This document shows, one piece after another, positions 7,907 to 15,113 of a stretch of 24,037 nucleotides of DNA. Made by a program: the position numbers and the translations under genes. The stretch is from JBBQSN01 sp038213835 (GTDB lineage: Bacteria; Actinomycetota; Actinomycetes; Actinomycetales; CAWJMD01), in assembly GCA_038213835.1 (NCBI GenBank), contig JBBQSN010000039.1:1-24037 (forward strand). Direction: 5' to 3'. The notes under the pieces are model-generated. The model was not told the DNA's origin. It was given only the letters and a program-made list of their open reading frames with translations, and searched no databases. Within the stretch, counting starts at the first letter, position 1, and each line of letters begins with the position of its first letter.

Positions 7907-8803
7907 GTGCAGCACCTCCTCGGCGTCAGTACCTGGGTGTGGGCGTCGCCGCTCGACGACGCGACGCTGGTCGACCTCGCCCGGCGCGTCGCCGGCTGGG
8001 GGTTCGACGTCCTGGAGCTCCCGGTCGAGAACCCCGGCGACTGGGACCCTGCCACGGCGCGCCTCGTGCTGGACGACCTCGGCCTGGGGGCCACCACCTG
8101 CCTGGTCACCTCGCCGGGCCGCGAGCTGGTGGCTGCCGACGCCACCACCGTCCGCTCCACCCAGGACTACCTGCGGCACTGCGTCGACGTCGCGGCGGCC
8201 GTTGGCGCCCGGGTGGTCGGCGGACCTGCCTACGCCTCGGTGGGTCGCACCTGGCGGATGACCGAGGGCGAGCGTGCCGCGGTGTACGAGGAGCTGCGCG
8301 AGAACCTCGCCCCGGTCGTCGAGCACGCGGTCGCGGCCGACGTCACCGTTGCGGTCGAGCCGCTGAACCGGTACGAGACCAGCGTGCTGAACACCGTGGA
8401 GCAGGCGCTCGAGGCGCTCGGGCCGCTGCTCGGGCCCGGCTGCGGCATCCTGCTCGACACCTACCACCAGAACATCGAGGAGCGCTCGGTCGTCGAGGCC
8501 GTCACCCTGGCCGGCTCGCACGTCGCCGGCGTCCAGGTCTGCGCCAACGACCGCGGCGCCCCGGGCAGCGACCACCTCGACTGGCCCGCGATCCTGCACG
8601 CCCTCGACGGCACCGGGTACACCGGTCCGCTCTGCATCGAGTCGTTCACCGCCCACAACAGTTCGATCGCCACCGCCGCCTCGATCTGGCGGCCGCTCGC
8701 CGCCAGCCAGGACGACCTCGCCCGCGACGGACTGCACTTCCTCCGGGGGGTGCAGCGCCCGGCTGGGATGCTGTCCGCACCACCACGCACGAAGGAGTCG
8801 TGA
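7907..8803 (+). CDS. D-tagatose/D-psicose 3-epimerase-like TIM-barrel protein with a His-to-Gln change at a metal ligand
   Basis: This 298-residue member of the AP-endonuclease-2/xylose-isomerase-like TIM-barrel superfamily is closest by motif to ketose 3-epimerases. It has VAVEPLNRYETSVLNT with Glu151, LLDTYHQNIEE with Asp184 and His187, CANDRGAPG with Arg216, and CIESF with Glu245. Known 3-epimerases bind the metal with Glu, Asp, His and Glu. By hand alignment the metal His (in a GHFH-type motif) is Gln210 here, a ligand type I recall from hydroxypyruvate isomerase. It probably isomerises or epimerises a keto-sugar made by the dehydrogenase (inference). GTG 7907 has AAGGAG at 7894-7899, 7 nt upstream. 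The stop overlaps the next start by one base (TGATG). Confidence 0.85.
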   Translation: MQHLLGVSTWVWASPLDDATLVDLARRVAGWGFDVLELPVENPGDWDPATARLVLDDLGLGATTCLVTSPGRELVAADATTVRSTQDYLRHCVDVAAAVGARVVGGPAYASVGRTWRMTEGERAAVYEELRENLAPVVEHAVAADVTVAVEPLNRYETSVLNTVEQALEALGPLLGPGCGILLDTYHQNIEERSVVEAVTLAGSHVAGVQVCANDRGAPGSDHLDWPAILHALDGTGYTGPLCIESFTAHNSSIATAASIWRPLAASQDDLARDGLHFLRGVQRPAGMLSAPPRTKES

Positions 8804-9813
8804 TGCCGCGTCCTGTCACCCTGTTCACCGGTCAGTGGGCAGATCTGCCGTTCGAGGAGGTCTGTCGGCTGGCGTCTTCGTGGGGCTACGATGGCGTCGA
8901 GATCGCCTGCAGCGCCGACCACTTCGAGGTCGCCAAGGCCGTCTCCGACGACTCCTACGTCGACGGCCGTCGGGAGATCCTGGAGCGGCACGGGCTCCAG
9001 GTGTTCGCGATCTCGAACCACCTGGTCGGCCAGGCGATGTGCGACGACCCGATCGACTTCCGGCACCAGGACATCCTCCCGGCGCGGATCTGGGGCGACG
9101 GCGAGCCCGAGGGCGTCCGGCAGCGGGCGGCGGACGACATGGCCGACACCGCTCGCGCGGCAGCCAAGCTCGGCGTCAAGACCGTCGTCGGCTTCACCGG
9201 GTCGTCGATCTGGCAGTACGTGGCGATGTTCCCGCCGGTCCCGGCGGAGCGGATCGAGGCCGGGTACGAGGACTTCGCGAACCGCTGGAACCCGGTCCTC
9301 GACGTCTTCGACGAGGTCGGAGTGCGGTTCGCGCACGAGGTGCACCCCGGCGAGATCGCCTACGACTACTGGACGACCGTGCGCACCCTCGAGGCGATCG
9401 GGCACCGCGAGGCGTTCGGGCTGAACTGGGACCCCAGCCACATGGTCTGGCAGCAGCTGGACCCGCTCGCGTTCCTGTACGACTTCCGGGACCGGATCTA
9501 CCACGTCGACTGCAAGGACACCCGTATGAAGGTCGGCAACGGCCGTGCCGGCCGGTTGTCGTCGCACCTGCCGTGGGGCGACCCGCGCCGGGGCTGGGAC
9601 TTCGTGTCCATCGGCCGCGGCGACGTGAACTGGGACGAGTGCTTCCGCACCCTGAACGCGATCGGCTACGTCGGCCCGATCTCGATCGAGTGGGAGGACG
9701 CCGGCATGGACCGCCTGTCCGGCGCCGCCGAGGCAGTCGAGTTCGTCCGCCGCACCCAGGTCGACCAGCCCTCCACCTCGTTCGACGCCGCGTTCAGCAC
9801 CAAGGACCGCTGA
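8803..9813 (+). CDS. Sugar phosphate isomerase/epimerase-family TIM-barrel enzyme
   Basis: This 336-residue enzyme is of the same superfamily as its neighbour but a distinct branch, with long insertions. Probable metal and catalytic residues are Glu179 (HEVHPGE), Asp210 and His213 (NWDPSHMVWQQLDP), His234 (YHVDCKDT) and Glu296 (SIEWEDAGMDR). The HLPWGDP...FVSIGRGDVNW segment (about 255-277) is typical of the actinobacterial subgroup often found beside Gfo/Idh/MocA dehydrogenases. Related enzymes act on oxidised (3-keto) glycosides or inositol intermediates by isomerisation, hydration or beta-elimination. Which of these applies cannot be told from the sequence. ATG 8803 has GAAGGAG (8791-8797) 5 nt upstream. 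It is the last gene of the operon. Confidence 0.85.
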   Translation: MPRPVTLFTGQWADLPFEEVCRLASSWGYDGVEIACSADHFEVAKAVSDDSYVDGRREILERHGLQVFAISNHLVGQAMCDDPIDFRHQDILPARIWGDGEPEGVRQRAADDMADTARAAAKLGVKTVVGFTGSSIWQYVAMFPPVPAERIEAGYEDFANRWNPVLDVFDEVGVRFAHEVHPGEIAYDYWTTVRTLEAIGHREAFGLNWDPSHMVWQQLDPLAFLYDFRDRIYHVDCKDTRMKVGNGRAGRLSSHLPWGDPRRGWDFVSIGRGDVNWDECFRTLNAIGYVGPISIEWEDAGMDRLSGAAEAVEFVRRTQVDQPSTSFDAAFSTKDR

Positions 9814-9856
9814 CGTCCAGGAGCCCAGGCTCGAACCAGGGTCGGACGGGGCGTCA
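9811..9856. terminator. Imperfect hairpin between convergent genes (possible bidirectional terminator)
   Basis: There are three nested complementary segments: TGACG (9811-9815) with CGTCA (9852-9856), GTCC (9814-9817) with GGAC (9844-9847), and CCCAGG (9824-9829) with CCAGGG (9836-9841) around a 6-nt loop, with one A-A mismatch. It spans the whole gap between the last sugar-operon gene and the convergent lipoprotein gene. No T-tract is present on either strand, so termination is inferred from position. Confidence 0.4.
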
Positions 9857-10327
9857 GCCGCGCTCGACGGCGGACCCGGCGTTGAACACGGCGACCTCAC
9901 CGGGGGAGGCGTTCTGCGCGCACCGCAGCGCCTCGTCCGCGACCTCCTGCGTCACCCCGGCTCCGGCTTCCGGCGTGACGTAGCCGCCGCCGCCCGTCAC
10001 GACGTCTCCCACCACGACGCTCTCCCCGTTCCTCAGCAGCACCGCCTCGGCCTCGGCGTCCCACCGAGTGTCGTACGGCCAGATCACCGCGTAGCGCTGA
10101 TCCGGCGGCACCTCGTCGAAGGCGTCACCGGGTGCGAGGTAGAGGCACCCGTCCTCGAGCACGAGCCCGCCGGCCACGATGGCGTCCATCCCTCCGGAGC
10201 CCGCGCCCGGGCGGTCGGAGGTGAGCACCGGGCCGTCGATCCCGCCCGGCGCGCTGATCGGCAGGGCGGCACAGGCGGACACGAGGAAGACCGGTCCGAG
10301 CAGCGCGACGCGCGGCGTGGTGCGCAC
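9854..10327 (-). CDS. Small secreted lipoprotein of unknown function
   Basis: This 157-residue protein has a clear lipoprotein signal: Arg2/Arg6, the hydrophobic segment VALLGPVFLVSA and Cys19 in LVSAC. The mature part is Gly- and acid-rich, with DGCLYLAPGDAFDEVPPDQRYAVIWPYDTRWD and a C-terminal Cys in ALRCAQNA. Two Cys in the mature domain (Cys61 and Cys137 by count) could form a disulfide outside the cell. No family was recognised with certainty, although the layout resembles small actinobacterial lipoproteins that bind or shield something at the surface. GTG 10327 is the only in-frame start after the upstream SDR stop. It lies 6 nt after a TACGCT box, suggesting its own leaderless transcript even though it follows the SDR gene by 39 bp. 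Confidence 0.7.
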   Translation of the reverse strand: MRTTPRVALLGPVFLVSACAALPISAPGGIDGPVLTSDRPGAGSGGMDAIVAGGLVLEDGCLYLAPGDAFDEVPPDQRYAVIWPYDTRWDAEAEAVLLRNGESVVVGDVVTGGGGYVTPEAGAGVTQEVADEALRCAQNASPGEVAVFNAGSAVERG

Positions 10328-10333
10328 AGCGCG

Positions 10334-10339
10334 AGCGTA
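10334..10339 (-). promoter_or_regulatory. -10 box TACGCT before the small lipoprotein gene
   Basis: On the minus strand TACGCT is followed by 6 nt and GTG 10327. It lies between SDR and lipoprotein genes. The -35 region is poor, so this is the weakest of the set. Confidence 0.35.
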
Positions 10340-10366
10340 GGCATACGTCCTCGGAGATGCTACCGC

Positions 10367-11179
10367 TCATCGCAGGTACGAGGCTCCGTTCAGGTCGAGC
10401 ACGGCTCCGGAGGCCCACTGCGCCAACGGGTCGGCGAGGTAGAGCACGGCGGCGGCGACCTCCTCCGGCTCGGCGACCCGGCCGAACGGCGACTGCGCGC
10501 GGACGGCGTCTCCGGTCGGCCCGTCGAGCACGGTGCTGGCCATGTCGGTGGCGACGAAGCCCGGGGCGACGCTGGCGACCGAGATGCCGTGCTGCCCGAG
10601 CGAGAGCGCGAGCGACTGACCGAGGGCGTGCACGGCCGCCTTCGACGCTCCGTACGCCGGCACGTCCGGCTCGCCGCGGTACGCACCTCGGGAGCCGACG
10701 TTGACGACCCGGCCGGTCGGGACGCCGTCCAAGGCGGGGACGTCGAGCATCTGCCGCACCACGCACCAGGTGACGTTCGCCGTCCCCAGCAGGTTGACCT
10801 CGACCGTGCGGCGCCACGCGGCGACCCAATCGTCGTAGTCGGCCTCGTCGACCCGGTGGTCGACCCGGCGGCTGCCGCCGCCGGCGAGCGCGGCGGGGTC
10901 GTCGGTGAAGAGGGCGGCGTTGTTGACCAGGACGTCGACCCGGCCGAGACCGCGGGAGGCCTCGCGCACGAAGGCGCGCACCGCCTCCGGGTCGGCCAGG
11001 TCGCCCTGCACCAGCAGGTGCCCGTCGCCGGGCAGCGACTCCAGCACCCCTTCGGCCCGGTCACGTGCGCCGCGGTAGTGCACGGCCACCCGGTCACCGC
11101 GCGCGGCGAAAGCCAGGGCCACCGCCGCGCCGATGCCGCGGGAGGCGCCCGTGACCAGCACGCCCCGGGAGGCGGTCAC
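10367..11179 (-). CDS. Short-chain dehydrogenase/reductase (classical SDR)
   Basis: This 270-residue NAD(P)-dependent oxidoreductase has cofactor motif TGASRGIG (10-17), NNAA (86-89), Asn129 in VEVNLLGT, Ser163, Tyr176 and Lys180 (YGASK), and the PG motif APGFVATDM (205-213). These make a full classical active site. A polar stretch at about 93-116, before the helix with Asn129, is longer than in a minimal SDR. The substrate is unknown. Arg rather than Asp/Glu after beta-2 (VHYRGARDR) hints at NADP(H). GTG 11179 is chosen because GAGG lies 8 nt upstream and the fold begins right after it. The open frame extends further upstream without a better start. It is downstream of the DMT transporter gene by 58 bp and likely co-transcribed. 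Confidence 0.88.
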   Translation of the reverse strand: MTASRGVLVTGASRGIGAAVALAFAARGDRVAVHYRGARDRAEGVLESLPGDGHLLVQGDLADPEAVRAFVREASRGLGRVDVLVNNAALFTDDPAALAGGGSRRVDHRVDEADYDDWVAAWRRTVEVNLLGTANVTWCVVRQMLDVPALDGVPTGRVVNVGSRGAYRGEPDVPAYGASKAAVHALGQSLALSLGQHGISVASVAPGFVATDMASTVLDGPTGDAVRAQSPFGRVAEPEEVAAAVLYLADPLAQWASGAVLDLNGASYLR

Positions 11180-11237
11180 GGCTCGTTCCTCGCCGCGACC
11201 GAGGGGCTGTGCTGTCCGGTTCGCTCGCTGCGTCCGC

Positions 11238-12212
11238 TCACGGGGCGTCCGCCGGTACGGGCACGGCGTCCTCGACGGGAGCCGGCGTCGCGACGGCCTT
11301 GCGCCGTGAGAAGCGCTCGTGCAGGCCGAGGGCGGTGACCGACCCAGCGACGACCGCCGCACCCGCCCACTGCGTGCTGGTCAGCGTGCTGCCGAGGAAC
11401 AGGACGCCCACCACCGCGGCGGTCAGCGGGAACGCGAGCTCGGCCAGGGTGGCCCGGCTCGCGGGCGTGCTGCGCAGGCCGCGGTAGTAGAGCGCGATCG
11501 CCAGCAGGCCGGGCACCAGGCCGAGGGCGGCGACGACGGGCACGTGGCGGACAGCGACCGTGAGGGGATCGCCGAGTGCGAGCACCAGGACCAGGGACGC
11601 GGGCAACCCGATGAGGAACCGCAGCACGGTGAGGTCGCGCAGCCCGATCTCCGCGCCGGCGAGGCGTCCGAGCACGGTGCCGGTGGCCCACAGCGCCGCG
11701 GCGCCGATCGCCAGGGCCGCCGCGAGACCGGCCGCGACCGAGACGTCGAGCGGCGACGGGAAGGCCAGCAGCCAGGCGCCGACCAGGGCCGGGACGAGGA
11801 ACAGCGGGTACCGCAGCGTGATCCGCTCCTTGAGCAGCCACCAGGCCACCAGCACGGCGATCACGGGCTGGAGCTTCTGGAGCACGACCGGCGTGATCGC
11901 CGCGCTGTCCTGCGGGGCGTAGACGAAGGCCTGCGTGAACAGCACGGTGGCCAGGGCCGAGGCGCCCGCGCCGATCACCACGACCGAGGCCTGGGTGCGG
12001 CCCGAGGCGCCGGCGAACGCCCGCAGTGCCGGCAGCACCCACGGCAGCGTCACGAGCACGATGACGAGGTGCTCGAGGAAGACGATCGTCGCTGCTGGGT
12101 ACGAGGCTCCGAGCAGGGGGATGCGGAGCAGGGCGTCGGTGCCCCACAGCGCCGCACCGAGGGCCACGAGCCAGGTGGCGTCGCGGCGTCGGGGCGGGGT
12201 GCCGTGCGTCAT
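11238..12212 (-). CDS. EamA/DMT-superfamily transporter
   Basis: This 324-residue membrane protein has about ten hydrophobic helices arranged as two EamA repeats (about residues 12-140 and 155-290). It begins WLVALGAALWGTDALLRIPLL and has the typical end-of-repeat motif LQKLQPVIAVLVAWWLLKERIT in repeat 1 and AELAFPLTAAVVGVLFLGSTLT in repeat 2. Family members mostly export amino acids or other metabolites, and the substrate here is unknown. A cytoplasmic tail (about 35 residues, Ala/Pro/Val-rich) follows the last helix. ATG 12212 has GAGGAG 6 nt upstream. A possible -10 box TAGGGT (12265-12260) lies about 50 nt before the start. It is divergent from argA by 85 bp and probably heads a DMT-SDR-lipoprotein unit. 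Confidence 0.88.
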   Translation of the reverse strand: MTHGTPPRRRDATWLVALGAALWGTDALLRIPLLGASYPAATIVFLEHLVIVLVTLPWVLPALRAFAGASGRTQASVVVIGAGASALATVLFTQAFVYAPQDSAAITPVVLQKLQPVIAVLVAWWLLKERITLRYPLFLVPALVGAWLLAFPSPLDVSVAAGLAAALAIGAAALWATGTVLGRLAGAEIGLRDLTVLRFLIGLPASLVLVLALGDPLTVAVRHVPVVAALGLVPGLLAIALYYRGLRSTPASRATLAELAFPLTAAVVGVLFLGSTLTSTQWAGAAVVAGSVTALGLHERFSRRKAVATPAPVEDAVPVPADAP

Positions 12213-12297
12213 CTGCTGCTCCTCGGGCGTGCCGACCGCGACCGCGGTCCGGGGCTCGCACCCTACAAGTCGCCGGGGGTTGGCATGATTCCTCGGC

Positions 12298-12795
12298 ATG
12301 AGCACCCTGGTGCGCGCCGCCCGCGCCGCAGACGTCCGTGCGATCCGCTCCCTCGTGGCCCCGCTGGTCGAGCGCCGCATCCTGCTGGCGAAGGAGGCGG
12401 TCAGCTACTACGAGGCGCTGCAGGAGTTCGTCGTGGTGGAGCGCGACGGCCTGCTCGTCGGGTGCGGGGCGCTGCACGTGATGTGGGAGGACCTCGCCGA
12501 GGTGCGCACCCTGGCCGTCGGCCCTGACGTCCGCGGCCAGGGGGTGGGCCACGACGTGCTCGAGGCCCTGATGGCCCGGGCCCGCACCCTGGGCATCACC
12601 CGGTTGTTCACCCTCACCTTCGAGGTGGAGTTCTTCGGCCGGCACGGGTTCGAGATCATCGAGGGCACCCCGGTGGAGCCCGAGGTCTTCGCCGAGCTGC
12701 TGCGCTCGCACGACGACGGCGTGGCCGAGTTCCTCGACCTGGCCCGGGTCAAGCCGAACACCCTCGGGAACACCCGGATGCTGCGGCGGCTGTGA
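12298..12795 (+). CDS. argA: Amino-acid N-acetyltransferase (class III N-acetylglutamate synthase)
   Basis: This 165-residue GNAT protein should acetylate L-glutamate (possibly also glutamine) with acetyl-CoA, the first step of arginine synthesis. It matches the short stand-alone actinobacterial enzymes such as Mycobacterium tuberculosis Rv2747 at many positions I can recall: CGALHVMWEDLAEVRT (56-71), acetyl-CoA loop VRGQGVGHD (78-86), LTFEVEFFGRHGF (106-118), EGTPVEPEVF (122-131) and the ending GVAEFLDLARVKPNTLGNTRML. It has no amino-acid-kinase domain, unlike E. coli ArgA. No other arginine gene is in the window. ATG 12298 directly begins the conserved domain. No Shine-Dalgarno is visible, and a weak CATGAT box sits 8 nt upstream. 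Confidence 0.9.
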   Translation: MSTLVRAARAADVRAIRSLVAPLVERRILLAKEAVSYYEALQEFVVVERDGLLVGCGALHVMWEDLAEVRTLAVGPDVRGQGVGHDVLEALMARARTLGITRLFTLTFEVEFFGRHGFEIIEGTPVEPEVFAELLRSHDDGVAEFLDLARVKPNTLGNTRMLRRL

Positions 12796-12800
12796 TTTGA

Positions 12801-12830
12801 GGCGGGAGGAGGGAGGCGGGAGGCGGGTGG
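12801..12830 (+). repeat. Four 7-bp G-rich tandem repeats, potential G-quadruplex
   Basis: The units GGCGGGA, GGAGGGA, GGCGGGA and GGCGGGT are followed by GG. They place GGG tracts at 12804-12806, 12811-12813, 12818-12820 and 12825-12827 with equal 4-nt loops, which is the canonical G3N4 quadruplex pattern. It begins 5 nt after the argA stop, on the coding strand, so an argA transcript running past the stop would carry it. Confidence 0.65.
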
Positions 12831-12849
12831 CAGGCGTCGCCGCGGGTGC

Positions 12850-13350
12850 TCAGACCGGCCGGATGGCGGCCCGCAGCAGCGGGCGGCGCAGCACGTGCAG
12901 CACCAGGGCGAGCTGGGTGAGCAGCGCCAGCGCGAGCACGGCCGAGAACGCCGACGCGCTGCGCGGGGTCAGCAGCGCGATGCTGCCGACCGCCAGCACC
13001 GCCCCGACCGCGGGCACGACGGCGACGGTCCGGCCGAGCACGCCGGCCGCACCGCTCGCGTGACCCGGACCCGTCCCGGGCGCGGTCCGGACGGCACGCA
13101 GCCGCGCCGACGCCGACCACGCGACCGCGAGGCCCGCCAGCTGCCCCGTCCCGAGCACGAGCAGCTGCGGCAGGCTGGTGGCGTCCAGCCGACCACCGGC
13201 GAGCAGCACGAACACCAGCGCCAGCAGCCCGAGGGCGGTCCCGGCGGTCGCCGCGCCGGTGGCCGCGCGGGCCAGGGCGCGCTCGGCCAGGGCATCCGCG
13301 AGGTCGCCCCGCTGACCCTCGGGTGCCCCTGCGTCCGCGGCGTCGGTCAC
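12850..13350 (-). CDS. Small four-helix membrane protein coupled to mutY
   Basis: This 166-residue hypothetical protein has hydrophobic segments at about 33-51, 61-79, 108-128 and 134-153, an N-terminal acidic cytoplasmic-looking stretch and a basic C terminus (RRPLLRAAIRPV), predicting four transmembrane helices with both ends inside. No enzyme motif is visible and I do not recognise a family. GTG 13350 overlaps the mutY stop by 4 bp (GTGA), so translation is probably coupled, yet nothing in the sequence ties it to DNA repair. Its 3' end converges on argA across 54 bp that contain the G-rich repeat. The alternating Ala/Leu/Val composition is ordinary for this genome. Confidence 0.7.
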   Translation of the reverse strand: MTDAADAGAPEGQRGDLADALAERALARAATGAATAGTALGLLALVFVLLAGGRLDATSLPQLLVLGTGQLAGLAVAWSASARLRAVRTAPGTGPGHASGAAGVLGRTVAVVPAVGAVLAVGSIALLTPRSASAFSAVLALALLTQLALVLHVLRRPLLRAAIRPV

Positions 13351-14297
13351 GAGGCCACCTCCCCGGGTAGGGCGAAGTCGTCGCCGACCTGGACCACGAG
13401 GCCGTCGTCGAGCAGGGAGTCCAGGCAGCGTTCGCGCTGGGTGCCGTCGGGCCACTGCGCGGCCAGCAGCTCGGCCGGCACCGGCGTGGGCGACGCGCGC
13501 AGCGCCGCCAGCAGCCTGCCCCTCACCTGCCGGTCGGTGCCGTCCCAGGCCTGGCCGCGGCGCGCCGGACCTTGGGCCGGGGGGCTCCCCGCACCCACCC
13601 ACGCGCACGACCGCTGCACCGGGCAGACGCCGCAGCGGGGGCTGCGGCTCGTGCAGACCAGCGCGCCGAGCTCCATCACGGCCACCGACCAGGTGGCCGC
13701 GGTCGCGTCGTCGGACGGGAGCAGGGCCTCGGCCAGCCGGGTCTCCGTGGACGTCAGGGCCGGCGCCGGCAGCGCCTCGCCGCTCACCAGCCGCGCGTGC
13801 ACCCGCCGCACGTTGGTGTCGACGACGGCGGCCCGGCGGCCGAACGCGAAGGCGAGCACGGCGGCCGCGGTGTAACCGCCCACCCCCGGCAGCGCGAGCA
13901 GGTCGTCGCGGGCCTCGGGCACCCGGCCGTCGTGCCGCTCGACCATGGCGACGGCGGCGGCGTGCAGCCGCAGCGCCCTGCGCGGGTAGCCGAGCCGGTC
14001 CCAGGCGCGCACCGCCTCGCCGGGCGCGGCGCCGGCGAGGTCGGCCGGGGTCGGCCAGCGGGTGGTCCAGGCCTCCCAGGCGGGCAGCACGCGCGCGACC
14101 GGGGTCTGCTGGAGCATCACCTCGCTGACCAGCACGCCCCACGGCGTGGTGCCGGGGCGGCGCCACGGCAGGTCACGCGCCTGCGTGCCGTACCAGGCCA
14201 GGACGCTCCCGTGCAGGCTGCTCAGGGAGGCACCGGACGGCGGCCCGCTGTGCGGGCGGGCCTCACGGCGTGCGGGACCTGCAGGTGGTGCGTTCAC
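13347..14297 (-). CDS. mutY: A/G-specific adenine DNA glycosylase
   Basis: This 316-residue HhH-GPD base-excision enzyme removes adenine mispaired with 8-oxoguanine. It has SEVMLQQT with the catalytic Glu59, the helix-hairpin-helix LPGVGGYTAAA (136-146) followed by the Asp160 of VVDTNVRR, and an iron-sulfur cluster site C-x6-C-x2-C-x5-C (Cys215, 222, 225, 231). The C-terminal portion (about 85 residues) is short and lacks an obvious NUDIX-like 8-oxoG recognition domain, as in several actinobacterial MutY proteins. GTG 14297 is preferred because GGGAG is just upstream. The open frame continues to ATG 14381, which would overlap the divergent gene starting at 14364. It is co-transcribed with the small membrane protein downstream. 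Confidence 0.92.
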   Translation of the reverse strand: MNAPPAGPARREARPHSGPPSGASLSSLHGSVLAWYGTQARDLPWRRPGTTPWGVLVSEVMLQQTPVARVLPAWEAWTTRWPTPADLAGAAPGEAVRAWDRLGYPRRALRLHAAAVAMVERHDGRVPEARDDLLALPGVGGYTAAAVLAFAFGRRAAVVDTNVRRVHARLVSGEALPAPALTSTETRLAEALLPSDDATAATWSVAVMELGALVCTSRSPRCGVCPVQRSCAWVGAGSPPAQGPARRGQAWDGTDRQVRGRLLAALRASPTPVPAELLAAQWPDGTQRERCLDSLLDDGLVVQVGDDFALPGEVAS

Positions 14298-14351
14298 GGT
14301 GCTCCCGATCGTGCCACGGCGTGGCGACAGCCCGCTGGGCGCCCGGCTGCC

Positions 14352-14357
14352 TACCGT
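14352..14357 (+). promoter_or_regulatory. -10 box TACCGT, leaderless start for the gene at 14364
   Basis: TACCGT is followed by 6 nt and then GTG 14364. No Shine-Dalgarno and no good -35 box is seen. Confidence 0.5.
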
Positions 14358-14363
14358 GGTGGC

Positions 14364-15026
14364 GTGAGCACGGTCATGCACCCGGTGGGAGACCGACCGC
14401 CGAACGTCTACTGGCGCCGCCGGATGGTCGCCGCCGTCCTCGCGGTCGTCGTGGTGGCCCTGGTCGTGTGGGGCGTCAGCGCCGCTGTCGGCGCCCTCCG
14501 AGGTGATGACGACCCGACCACCGCGCCCGGGACCCCGGTGACCAGCGCGCCCGCCGCCGACCCGGCCGAGACGACGGCGGCACCGAGCACCGCCGCCGAC
14601 GCGAGCACCGCCCAGGGCGAGGGCGAGGTTCCCGCCTGCAGCGCCGACGGCACGGCCGTCGTGGCCACGGCCGACGCCGCCTCCTACCCGCTCGGCAGCA
14701 CCGCGAAGCTCGGGATGACGATCACCAACACCAGGAAGGCCCCGTGCACCCTGGACGCCGGGTCCGCCGCCCTGGAGCTGCTCGTGGTGTCGGGCGAGGA
14801 CCGGATCTGGTCCTCCGACGACTGCCAGGAGGGGGCCGAGAGCCGACCGAGCACGGTCGACCCGGGCGAGGGCGGCATGCTCGCCTCGAGCGTGGAGTGG
14901 ACCCTGGTGCGCTCGGCGGACGGCTGCGTCGAGGGGCTGCCCGCGCTGAAGGCCGGCACCTACCAGCTGACCGCCCGGGCCGGCGAGATCACCAGCGAGC
15001 CGCTGGTGCTGCAGGTCACCGGCTGA
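14364..15026 (+). CDS. Membrane-anchored protein with an extracytoplasmic Ig-like domain, unknown function
   Basis: This 220-residue protein starts with a short basic segment containing PPNVYWRRR. One transmembrane helix follows (about 21-44), then a Thr/Ala/Pro-rich disordered linker (about 50-90) and a folded beta-rich domain. That domain begins PACSADGTAVVATADAASYP and includes MTITNTRKAPCTLD and a closing YQLTARAGEITSEPLVLQV. Four Cys (two near the start, two later) could form disulfides outside the cell. The domain pattern resembles DUF4232/BsuPI-type Ig-like domains. I infer a surface protein but cannot name a function. The N-terminal motif and its place between mutY and disA look conserved in related actinobacteria, from memory only. 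GTG 14364 is 6 nt after TACCGT. Confidence 0.72.
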   Translation: MSTVMHPVGDRPPNVYWRRRMVAAVLAVVVVALVVWGVSAAVGALRGDDDPTTAPGTPVTSAPAADPAETTAAPSTAADASTAQGEGEVPACSADGTAVVATADAASYPLGSTAKLGMTITNTRKAPCTLDAGSAALELLVVSGEDRIWSSDDCQEGAESRPSTVDPGEGGMLASSVEWTLVRSADGCVEGLPALKAGTYQLTARAGEITSEPLVLQVTG

Positions 15027-15113
15027 CCGCCGAAGCGTGTTGTGGCGGAACGCTGTCGACCGTGACCTTGCCCGTGCCCGTTGGTCTGTCGGGGGGCGGA
15101 GCTCCCTGACCGG

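Noticed and set aside
5341..8160. Very long open frame on the minus strand across the permease and binding-protein genes
   Set aside because: High-GC DNA leaves antisense frames open. Its translation is low-complexity (Gly/Arg/His/Gln-rich) with no domain, while the plus strand encodes clear transporter proteins.
9824..9841. tRNA T-arm-like sequence on the minus strand (GGTTCGAGCC)
   Set aside because: No acceptor stem, anticodon arm or CCA end around it, and it is explained by the convergent-gene hairpin.
10084..10344. Short reading frame from ATG 10344 with a good GAGGA site before it
   Set aside because: The translation is Arg/Ser/Pro-rich without features, while the lipoprotein frame starting 17 nt later has a full lipobox. 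A leader peptide is possible but not supported.
14298..14381. Longer mutY starting at ATG 14381
   Set aside because: It would overlap the divergent gene at 14364 and its -10 box, and the extra residues are not conserved-looking. GTG 14297 has GGGAG just upstream.
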